DNA from: Candidatus Ancillula trichonymphae ImTpAt
GTDB lineage: Bacteria; Actinomycetota; Actinomycetes; Actinomycetales; Bifidobacteriaceae
Direction: 5' to 3'
NCBI GenBank assembly: GCA_000485475.1
Contig: AXYY01000046.1
Coordinates: 1-6,745, forward strand
Length of the DNA stretch: 6,745 bases
Positions within the stretch are counted from its first letter, which is position 1, and each line of letters starts with the position of its first letter. Position numbers and translations under genes: made by a program. Shown piece after piece: positions 1-6,406 of the stretch. The notes under the pieces are model-generated. The model ran no database searches. It worked only from the letters and a program-made list of their open reading frames with translations, and was not told where the DNA came from.

Positions 1-323
1 ACGGTATTTCACTTCGTGAAATTCTGCTAAACTTGCACGTGCCGAAGTTCCATACCAGTTTTCCACATGTGCTGAGTATTTTGCTCATGTGTGAGGTTGG
101 GCCCACCTACGGCTCGCGCAGAAATCTGCGTTTTCTTTGAAAACACCGTTAAATTGCTCGCGCTCGCACAAAATCACACCCACACAAACACTCAAGCCCC
201 CGCGCACCCAAGTACCGTGAGCTTGCTCGCACGAGCCGCAGGCGAGCACCCCCATCAGCGAGCGTAGCGAGCAACACCCGCGCACTCTCAGGTCCGTCCC
301 CGCGAACGAAGTTAGCCCACAAA
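1..323. other. Gene-poor left flank with CTCGC/GCGAG short repeats
   Basis: I see no gene I can support here. The stretch 150-275 is dense in short CTCGC/GCGAG words, including a direct repeat AGCGAGC at 257-263 and 266-272 and an inverted pair TGCTCGC/GCGAGCA around 224-247. A 7-bp hairpin (ATTTCAC-TTC-GTGAAAT) sits at 6-22. Short open frames across the repeats on the minus strand give Cys/Arg-rich, low-complexity translations and look spurious. On the minus strand, positions 66 to 1 can be read from a GTG as VENWYGTSARASLAEFHEV, running off the window edge. This reads like plausible protein but is too short to call. The region lies just downstream of the terminator of the dead minus-strand operon. 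Confidence 0.45.
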
Positions 324-352
324 AACAGCCTTTTGCAAAGCAAAAGGCTGTT
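321..352 (-). terminator. Intrinsic terminator of the decayed minus-strand operon
   Basis: Positions 324-336 and 340-352 form a perfect 13-bp inverted repeat (AACAGCCTTTTGC / GCAAAAGGCTGTT) with a 3-base loop. Read on the minus strand, the stem ends in GGCTG followed by five T (325-321), two of them in the stem. There is no T run on the plus-strand side, so it works in the minus direction. It starts about 28 bases after the reconstructed stop of the adenosine deaminase pseudogene, where an operon terminator would be expected. Confidence 0.8.
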
Positions 353-379
353 AGCTACCGCACCAGTAGATGAGCGTTG

Positions 380-1904
380 CTAGTCAAGTTGTGCAATCAC
401 TGCTCGCACAAAATTCTGCCAATCATTATTCAATTCTTCAACATCTGAGCGCGTTCATCTGGGCTCATGGCGCCGCTGTACGTAAAACTTGGCAGTAACT
501 TCTTCAGATCGCGAAAATCAAGCATTGCGCCATGCCAGACCTCCCAGAAGTCCCACCGCCGCCAATCCAACTGTGTCGAAAATCTGCGGGTCGTCCGATG
601 CGACAACACATTGTACGCCGCGGTTTATGTGCTCCGAAATAGGATGAATCCGTAGATCCTTATATACCGCAACATCTGGTTACTACTAATCGGGCAGACT
701 TCGAGGCAGATATGCTCATCCTTCAACCGCTCCATAAGAGCAGGAAAGTTGTACACATTCAGCCCCTGCCCAATCCGCTTGGTGTGCCCATCGCGAACGC
801 CGCAACAACATATCGTCATCTCCACCCAGTTACTCTCACCGTCGTGGAAATAAAAATCCACTGGATGTGCCTGAATATCTGGGTCATCAAGAAATGCTTT
901 GGCGTAATCATCAGTTTTGTGCCCCAGATCATCCTCTTCGCTGATCAAATCGTAGCCCACAATAAAATCCCACTGTTGATTATCAGTTGTATCCTTAAGC
1001 TTACTTTGCCATGAAGGAATGCATTTAACTATATTCAACATCACCTTTCGACTACTTGACACAATTAACTTTAACTTGCAGTCTTCGTAACCAGACTGTT
1101 TTTTCAAATCAGAGTAGACATCGTAGATTATCCATAATGACTCTGGTACCTGTTCATTTATATGGTCATCGCCATTTCTTCACCAGGATTTGAGAGAACA
1201 GAATTATTATTGTCAACCAGATCGCCCACACCAGCGCGAAGTTCTATGTAGCGCAAACCATCATCAAACTGGTACTTCAAAGCCTCAGCGTAATAGTGTT
1301 TATATTATATACTACGAACACTGAGAACCTTACTAACTCTGATGAAATAATCGTTAAAAGCATCCCAAGCATATTCTACTTTATCGTACTCCTCAGTTAA
1401 TAAAGGAATACAGTTTTTGTGTCTGGGCAAGTTTTTGCGGTAAAAGCGCTAGAATCTTGACAGTTGACGAATTTTGGATCACTGGGTTTCACAGTAAAGT
1501 AGAAAAACACCATGCTTGTATTTTTCGTTACTACCTTGAAACGGATCCCAGTAGATATAAACTTCTGGTAGACTAATCAAGTACTTGATAAATTCCGCAG
1601 AATTCCATGTCGAACTCGTGTGAATGTGCAAATTACCGCCCGCGGGCATCTTGCTGAAGATTTTCTCGAACAGAACATTATGCTCGATGTCAGACTTGGA
1701 CTTGTTGAACATCCGCACAGGAGAATATGCGTCGAAAATCCACCGGTCACCGATCAACTTGGTGCGCGAATCGATCATATACTCTTCCAGTTTTTTCTCA
1801 TCTTGAGTCAACAGTGGCTCGTCATTGCTAATGCGATCCAGACGGTTCGCCTGCTCAATTTCACCGACTGTCTTCAAATAATCATCATATCTTGGCATAC
1901 TCAT
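380..1904 (-). pseudogene. Decayed ADGF/CECR1-like adenosine deaminase
   Basis: The family is zinc-dependent and deaminates adenosine or deoxyadenosine to inosine. Read piecewise on the minus strand, about 500 residues of the whole protein are recoverable. From the ATG at 1904 come KMPAGGNLHIHTSSTW (HxH metal motif), LTEEYDKVEYAWDAFNDY, YYAEALKYQFDDGLRYIELR, GYDLISEEDDLG, FYFHDGESNW (catalytic HxGE), RIGQGLNVYNFPAL, ICLEVCPISSNQM, KDLRIHPISEHINRGVQ, VVASDDPQIFDT (the DD metal/catalytic pair) and a C-terminal NNDWQNFVRAVIAQLD ending at TAG 382-380. Frame breaks lie near 1505, 1460, 1400, 1172, a compensating pair at 796-826, then near 660, 560 and 432; an in-frame TAA is at 1307-1305. The expected catalytic His of RIGHG is Gln (codon 768-766). 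Several segments sit in different frames, so no functional product is possible without correction. The start has a good ribosome-binding site. It is the second gene of a former operon with the Hint gene. Family assignment is confident from motifs; the native substrate is not known. Confidence 0.85.
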
Positions 1905-1912
1905 TACTTAAT

Positions 1913-1920
1913 CTCCTCTC
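1913..1920 (-). promoter_or_regulatory. Ribosome-binding site of the adenosine deaminase pseudogene
   Basis: The minus strand reads GAGAGGAG, then ATTAAGTA, then ATG at 1904. The AGGAG core is 8 bases from the start codon. This fixes the original start and shows that the gene was translated with a Shine-Dalgarno site, unlike argS and coaD in this window. Confidence 0.7.
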
Positions 1921-2011
1921 TATTTTGTAAATACATGTCACCGACCAAAACGCCGCTCGCAAAAAGCCCTCATTATTTTATTGCCAGTTGACAGATTGTA
2001 AACCGTATCTA

Positions 2012-3430
2012 TCATTCATTATATTGCAGCACTTGAATTTTTGAAATGGCGTGCACTTTCCCAGTAGTGTCTAGCAATTCATTACCCAATTTCAAACTAC
2101 TGGCCCGCACAAAAAGTTCCTGATTGGGGGCAAGTAAACTGGATGGTCTTTGGTCACCTTTTAACGTCGAGTCACCAAAATCAATCTGGAGTACTTCGTC
2201 TTGCGGTCCTGACTAAACATTTGTCACCGTAGCAGTTTTAGAATTAGTAATCATAACCTCATCGCCAATCTTAATCTCCTCGATTAGTACATTTCCATTC
2301 GTAGTACTTAATCACGGTGCCCTTTGCGACCCCCCCCCACATAAATGACTAGAGGTAGTATGCCATACTGCAACTGATTGGGATTCTGCAAGTTCGCAAC
2401 ATTACTTGTAACGCAAAACTCCCAGGATCTGCTCGGAACCTTCACGAATGTTATATTTCACCTTGAACTTAGCTTCATAGCGATAATTGTACCTGGCGAG
2501 TTCACCCAGGCGTGTCAATTGCTACACCCCAATTTGTTGTTTCATAACTGTATCTAAAATTGCCTGTCTGCGACTCAAAGTTCATCTGGATGTGTGGTGA
2601 ATCTACCACCGCCGGAAAGTGGTGTAATCGTCACTTCAGGGCGAGTTGTGCCATCATTTACAAACTTCGTACATTCAACTCCGTGCCCAAGATTAATATA
2701 CCTTCAACTGGAATATCGATGAGCGGCTTGAGTTCAATGGTCCTTATCAATATCCGAATCATATCCGAAGTTGCACACATAATCACAGTCGTCATCTTTA
2801 CCTTCCGGTTCACGAATAAGCGCGATCACAATATTGTCAGGATTTCTTGTGTAGGGTGGTCCATCAGGACTATCTCCATCATGACGGTTACCGAAGAATA
2901 TAGTCTTCTCTTCCTTCTTCGGATAGACATGTGTAAACGCGGTTCTAGTTCAACAATTTCACCTGCACACGCACTGTCAACGATGTGAAAGTGGTAGTGC
3001 CACCCACCGTTGTTGCAAATCTTCAAGTCGACCCTCACAGCCAGATCGGCAAACGAGGTCTGACTATCAGGGCTGCACATACTGGTGTGCAAAACATCAT
3101 CAACAGCATCTGCGACCGCTGGAAAAGTAACACTATCAAGATAATCTCCGCTACTCTTGTTGCAGAAGTGTCCAACTGCCTCAACCTTTTGCTTCAGCTC
3201 GAAAAATGAAAACGCAACAGAAACGTGAACCGTATCAGGTGCAGTCTGCGCGAAATTGTGTATGCCCACATAATCGTAAAACTTAAGGGCTTCGGATCGT
3301 CTAGTTCTAGCAGCGTATGCGCAATTTCTGCACTATCCTCCGAACGATAAATGCGACCGGACCGGTAATCACTAGGATTTTCCCGCGCATTAACAGTATC
3401 TAATTGTACTAACTTGGTGTATTTAACCAT
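2012..3430 (-). pseudogene. Decayed gene for a protein with a C-terminal Hint-like domain
   Basis: The original product was about 470 residues, starting at ATG 3430 (MVKYTKLVQLDTVNA). I do not recognise the N-terminal two thirds. They are rich in beta-like, acidic and aromatic stretches such as GGWHYHFHIVD, NRHDGDSPDGPPYTRNPD, CDYVCNFGYDSDIDK and NFRYSYETTNWGVAIDT. The last ~110 residues look like a Hint (hedgehog/intein) fold: AKGTVIK, then a break, NGNVLIEEIKIGDEVMI, an in-frame TAG at 2215-2213, DEVLQIDFGD, APNQELFVRASSLKLGNEL and GKVHAISKIQ, ending at TGA 2014-2012. The nucleophilic Cys expected just before AKGT falls in a run of 9 G and is uncertain. No clear block B His or terminal His-Asn is seen and nothing follows the domain, so intein splicing is unlikely; hedgehog-type self-cleavage is possible. 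Frame breaks lie near 3288, 2928, 2738, 2683, 2595, 2495, 2400 and 2330. It leads the same strand as the adenosine deaminase remnant, 107 bases upstream. Confidence 0.65.
2330..2338. repeat. C9/G9 homopolymer tract inside the Hint pseudogene
   Basis: Nine consecutive C on the plus strand (G9 on the coding strand) sit where the Hint domain should begin, directly before the codons for AKGTVIK. The frame differs on either side of the tract, so it marks one of the breaks. It may be a slippage-prone site or simply have grown after the gene died. Confidence 0.85.
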
Positions 3431-3435
3431 TACTT

Positions 3436-3442
3436 CTCCTCC
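3436..3442 (-). promoter_or_regulatory. Ribosome-binding site of the Hint-domain pseudogene
   Basis: The minus strand reads GGAGGAG, 5 bases, then ATG at 3430. This near-perfect Shine-Dalgarno site selects MVKYTK as the start over an upstream in-frame ATG-like start at 3490. Confidence 0.75.
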
Positions 3443-3476
3443 ATTATCTAGTGTAGGTTCGTATACCTTTCTATAC

Positions 3477-3485
3477 ATTATGACA
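3477..3485 (-). promoter_or_regulatory. Possible extended -10 promoter of the decayed operon
   Basis: The minus strand reads TGTCATAAT, an extended -10 (TGn plus CATAAT). It would start transcription near 3470, giving a leader of about 40 bases that contains the ribosome-binding site. Upstream at 3500-3550 the DNA is very A+T-rich, like an UP element. No convincing -35 box is visible. Confidence 0.4.
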
Positions 3486-3556
3486 CACAAATCGCTCCGG
3501 TACTTATTAAATAAATACTAAAAAAATATTAAATTTTTACTACTTTTCACTTTATC

Positions 3557-3580
3557 AAGGCCTGGCAATCTGCGGGCCTT
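3557..3580. repeat. Inverted repeat in the argS promoter region
   Basis: AAGGCC (3557-3562) and GGCCTT (3575-3580) form an inverted repeat with a 12-base spacer. It covers the position where a -35 box for the argS promoter would be, since the -10 box starts at 3589. It could be an operator or chance; it is upstream of the predicted transcript, so it is not a leader hairpin. Confidence 0.35.
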
Positions 3581-3585
3581 CATTA

Positions 3586-3594
3586 TGGTATAAT
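3586..3594 (+). promoter_or_regulatory. Extended -10 promoter of argS, leaderless
   Basis: TGGTATAAT is a consensus extended -10 element (TGn plus perfect TATAAT). The hexamer ends 6 bases before the GTG at 3601, so the expected transcription start coincides with the start codon. No Shine-Dalgarno sequence precedes the GTG, and no good -35 box is seen. Leaderless mRNAs are common in Actinomycetota. Confidence 0.75.
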
Positions 3595-3600
3595 GCTTGT

Positions 3601-5340
3601 GTGAGTCCTGAAAAACTGCAAGCACTGATTGCTGATGCCATCAAACAACTGCATCCGACCAGTGCCGTTTTGCCTGCGGATGTTGATGTGAAGCGCCCTA
3701 GAAACTCAAGTTTTGGTGACTGGGCTGTGAATGTCGCCATGAAGTTTTACGAACAACTGGAATATAAGAATCCGCGCGAAGCGGCGGCGGCACTTGTCGA
3801 GCAAATAAGTAGTTTTCCTGGTGTGAAACGCGCGAAGATTGATGGTCCGGGCTTCATAAATATTGTATTGGATACTGCATCTGGTGCGACTGTGGTTCGC
3901 GACATCTTAAAGAAGGGCGCAGATTTTGGGCGCACCAATGTGCTGGAGAATACTCGCATTAACTTGGAGTTTGTTTCGGCGAACCCGACTGGGCCCTTGC
4001 ACATCGGAGGTGTTCGTTGGGCGGCACTAGGAGATGCACTTGCTCGTATTTTGGAGTTCACTGGTGCAAAAGTTGAGCGTGAATACTACTTCAACGATCA
4101 CGGTGTTCAAATTGAGCGGTTCGCCAGGTCGCTCGTTGAAAGAGCCAACGGTCGAAATGCACCTGCGGACGGTTACGATGGTGATTACATTACTCAGATT
4201 TCTAACCAAGTTGTTGAAGGTGCTGCAAAACAGGGTCTGGATATTCTTGCACTTGATGAAGGTATTGCATCTGTTTCTGAGGCGGAGATTCGCGAGGGTG
4301 TTGCACCCACGAACACTAGAGAAATTGAGGAGTTTCGCGCAAGAGGCGTTGAATTGATGTTTCCGCAGATAAAAAAGTCGCTTGAGGATTTTGGTGTTCA
4401 CTTCGACCGTTTCTTCCACGAGCAGAATTTGTATGATGACAAAAAAGTTGACAAGGCGATCGAGAAGTTGCAGTTATCTGGTGACATCTACGAAAAGGAC
4501 GGTGCTCTATGGGTCGCAACTTCCAAATACGGCGATGATAAAGACCGCGTAGTTATCAAGTCCGACGGACAAGAGGCGTATTTTGCTGCTGATATTGCTT
4601 ACTACCTAGAAAAGCGCACCAGGGCAGACGTTTTAATCTACATCCTGGGCGCTGACCACGCCGGATATATTGGGCGCCTGAAAGCAATTTCGCGAGCATT
4701 CGGAGATGACGCAGATAAACAACTGCGCGCGCTTCTTGGGCAGTTGGTGAACCTCGTAAAAGATGGAAAACCTGTGCGCTTAAGCAAAAGAGCGGGAAAT
4801 GTCATCACAATTGACGATCTTGTTGAAGCGGTTGGGGTTGACGCCGCGCGCTATTCTTTGGTTCGCTCTAGTCATGATACTCCGCTTGAGTTGGATCTAA
4901 ATCTACTAGCCAGCCATGTGAACGAAAATCCGGTCTACTACGTGCAATACGCGCACGCACGTACGCAAAGTGTTCTTCGAAATGCGGCAACGATTCAGGG
5001 TGCAAGTAAGCAGAAATTGATGGAAAATGCGGAGCAAGTTACAAACGAGCAGTTGCAACTTTTGAGCCATGAAACTGAAACTGCACTTGCTGGAGTTTTG
5101 GCAAGTTTTTCTGCAACTGTTCGGTCAGCGAGTAGTTTGATGGAGCCGCATAAAGTTGCGCGCTACTCTGAAGAACTGGCTGCCGCATATCACAGGTGGT
5201 ATTCTGCGTGCCGAGTTTTGCCCGGTTCTGAAGTTTCTGAGGAGCTCTCAGCCGCACGCATGGCGCTGAATTTGGCCACCGGTCAAGTGCTGAAACAGAG
5301 CCTGACACTTCTCGGAGTGTCCGCACCCAACCGCATGTAG
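3601..5340 (+). CDS. argS: Arginyl-tRNA synthetase
   Basis: This cytoplasmic class I aminoacyl-tRNA synthetase joins arginine to tRNA-Arg using ATP. The 579-residue product has normal family length. The order is an N-terminal ArgS-specific tRNA-binding domain (about 1-105), the Rossmann catalytic domain, and a C-terminal DALR anticodon-binding domain (about 455-579). The class I signatures are clear: ANPTGPLHIGGVRW with HIGG at residues 134-137, and the KMSK-type loop VRLSKRAGN with SKR at 395-397. YYFNDHGVQIERFA and ILGADHAGYIGRLK are typical of ArgS. It ends in LLGVSAPNRM, a common family ending, so it is complete. GTG is the start because the protein begins at the usual family position and the -10 box leaves no room for a longer product. 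It is transcribed away from the dead operon and towards the DUF177 gene, with only 4 bases between stop codons. Confidence 0.97.
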   Translation: MSPEKLQALIADAIKQLHPTSAVLPADVDVKRPRNSSFGDWAVNVAMKFYEQLEYKNPREAAAALVEQISSFPGVKRAKIDGPGFINIVLDTASGATVVRDILKKGADFGRTNVLENTRINLEFVSANPTGPLHIGGVRWAALGDALARILEFTGAKVEREYYFNDHGVQIERFARSLVERANGRNAPADGYDGDYITQISNQVVEGAAKQGLDILALDEGIASVSEAEIREGVAPTNTREIEEFRARGVELMFPQIKKSLEDFGVHFDRFFHEQNLYDDKKVDKAIEKLQLSGDIYEKDGALWVATSKYGDDKDRVVIKSDGQEAYFAADIAYYLEKRTRADVLIYILGADHAGYIGRLKAISRAFGDDADKQLRALLGQLVNLVKDGKPVRLSKRAGNVITIDDLVEAVGVDAARYSLVRSSHDTPLELDLNLLASHVNENPVYYVQYAHARTQSVLRNAATIQGASKQKLMENAEQVTNEQLQLLSHETETALAGVLASFSATVRSASSLMEPHKVARYSEELAAAYHRWYSACRVLPGSEVSEELSAARMALNLATGQVLKQSLTLLGVSAPNRM

Positions 5341-5344
5341 CAAT

Positions 5345-5860
5345 CTACAACTTCTCTTTTAGTGCACGAAGTTCGGCAAATGGACTATCCTCATACGCAT
5401 CATCCTCAAGAGTTTCCAGGAACTGATTTGTGCAGTTTGCGTCGCACACTGGGTTAAATTCCAATTTCTCAAACAACGAATCGCGCAGAATTTCCAGCAA
5501 GTCGATGTAGTGCCCATTGACAAGTGAATACAGGTTCTCATCAAGATTTTCTTCATCAACAACGGTTTCGTGCAGATAAAATGCTTGCGGTCTAAGTTCA
5601 ATGCGGCGGTTCTGCGTCTTCAAGCATCGTGAACAGGTGGTCGTCAAATTGACTAGTATTGTGCCGGACAAGTAAACCCCATCGCTCACAGATGCGAGCA
5701 CCAACTTGAACTCAGCGACTTCACCAGCGGCAATGCCCTCCATTTCGGTGCCAAGGAAACCAGTAATGTGAAATTTGAAAGAAAACTCTCCTCGTAATCC
5801 AGTTCTTTTTAGTATGTCAAAAACATTCAGATATTGGGGGTTGTTTTCACAATTCTTCAA
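5345..5860 (-). CDS. DUF177/YceD family protein
   Basis: The 171-residue product matches the DUF177 (YceD) family. In bacteria and plastids this family is associated with 23S rRNA accumulation and the ribosomal protein L32 locus. Visible features are VFDILKRTGLRGEF near the start, the core LVNLTTTCSRCLK, an acidic C-terminal half, and a second Cys pair in PVCDANC. The CxxC...CxxxC set may bind metal. The reading frame opens with TTG at 5860, overlapping the end of coaD by 14 bases, which suggests translational coupling; no in-frame ATG or GTG lies close by. There is no clear Shine-Dalgarno site, so the TTG start is likely but not certain. In many actinobacteria the next genes are rpmF (L32) and rnc; here argS follows instead, facing the other way. 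No membrane segment is seen. Confidence 0.88.
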   Translation of the reverse strand: MKNCENNPQYLNVFDILKRTGLRGEFSFKFHITGFLGTEMEGIAAGEVAEFKLVLASVSDGVYLSGTILVNLTTTCSRCLKTQNRRIELRPQAFYLHETVVDEENLDENLYSLVNGHYIDLLEILRDSLFEKLEFNPVCDANCTNQFLETLEDDAYEDSPFAELRALKEKL

Positions 5861-6356
5861 AATTTCTTTTTTCTATTTCCTTGGTGACTTGTGCGCAAAC
5901 TGCTTCAGGCAACATACTCGCCACACTGCCTCCATTTATGCCGACATTCTTGAGATAACTTGATGAAATGTGCAGATTCTGACTCTTTGCGGGCAGTAGA
6001 ATCGTTTCAACCTGTGCTAAGTTGTAGTTAAGAAGTGACATCGCAAATTCATTCTCAAAATCACGCGCATCACGGACACCTTTTACGATAGCATCAGCTT
6101 TTACCAACTTGCAAAAATCGGCCAACAAGCTGTTTTTGCCAACAAGCAAATCCACTTGAACATTTTTCAACTTCGAACTTTTCACAGCCTCTTCAAGAAG
6201 CTTTTTGCGAGTATGAAGATCAAACATCGGCAGTTTTAGGACATTTTTTGAAACAGCAACATGCACAACATCAAAAAGCTTTGACGCCTGCACAATAATA
6301 TCGAGGTGCCCTAAGGTGACAGGATCATACGAGCCCGGGCAAACTGCAACAGTCAC
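5847..6356 (-). CDS. coaD: Phosphopantetheine adenylyltransferase
   Basis: This enzyme transfers AMP from ATP to 4'-phosphopantetheine, giving dephospho-CoA in the penultimate step of coenzyme A synthesis in the cytoplasm. The product is 169 residues, close to the usual length. It shows the nucleotidyltransferase motif AVCPGSYDPVTLGHLDI (the TxGH site), the family block IVKGVRDARDFENEFAM, and SSSYLKNVG in place of the common ISSTxIR-type motif. Starts further upstream in frame exist (TTG at 6377, GTG at 6374), but they lie at or before the -10 box and the family begins 2-3 residues before AVCPGS, so the GTG at 6356 is chosen. It overlaps the downstream DUF177 gene by 14 bases and both are probably on one transcript. 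The start appears leaderless. Confidence 0.96.
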   Translation of the reverse strand: MTVAVCPGSYDPVTLGHLDIIVQASKLFDVVHVAVSKNVLKLPMFDLHTRKKLLEEAVKSSKLKNVQVDLLVGKNSLLADFCKLVKADAIVKGVRDARDFENEFAMSLLNYNLAQVETILLPAKSQNLHISSSYLKNVGINGGSVASMLPEAVCAQVTKEIEKRNFEEL

Positions 6357-6362
6357 GCGTCT

Positions 6363-6371
6363 ATTATAACA
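6363..6371 (-). promoter_or_regulatory. Extended -10 promoter of coaD, leaderless
   Basis: The minus strand reads TGTTATAAT, then AGACGC, then the GTG start at 6356. It is a perfect TATAAT with the TGn extension, again exactly 6 bases from a GTG, so transcription should begin at the start codon. There is no Shine-Dalgarno sequence. This is the same architecture as argS. No clear -35 box is visible near 6386-6391. Confidence 0.75.
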
Positions 6372-6406
6372 CACCAATCAGTACCAGTTGCGGTATCCAC
6401 CCCTTA

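Noticed and set aside
150..275. CRISPR array
   Set aside because: The repeated words are under 10 bases, irregularly spaced and in both orientations; there are no unit-length repeats or spacers.
85..343. Minus-strand open frames at 85-285 and 149-343
   Set aside because: They are Cys/Arg-rich translations of the CTCGC repeat stretch, one crossing the terminator hairpin; nothing suggests a real protein.
467..1014. Plus-strand open frames at 467-655 and 712-1014
   Set aside because: They are antisense to the adenosine deaminase remnant, whose motifs are clear on the minus strand; their translations show no family features.
1620..1991. Plus-strand open frames at 1620-1991 and 1624-1806
   Set aside because: They are antisense to the HxH-containing N-terminal part of the adenosine deaminase pseudogene and have no ribosome-binding site.
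2560..3209. Plus-strand open frames at 2560-2988 and 2985-3209
   Set aside because: They are antisense to the Hint-domain pseudogene; the minus-strand readings are better protein and continue across the region when frames are joined.
2012..3430. A true intein inserted in a host gene
   Set aside because: The Hint-like part is at the extreme C-terminus with no following extein and no terminal His-Asn-Cys/Ser signature.
3194..3490. Start of the Hint-domain gene at 3490
   Set aside because: The strong GGAGGAG site 5 bases before the ATG at 3430 makes that start far better, and the 3490 start would lie upstream of the proposed promoter.
4034..4519. Alternative-frame open readings inside argS
   Set aside because: argS is an intact, motif-complete gene across this stretch; the others are shadows.
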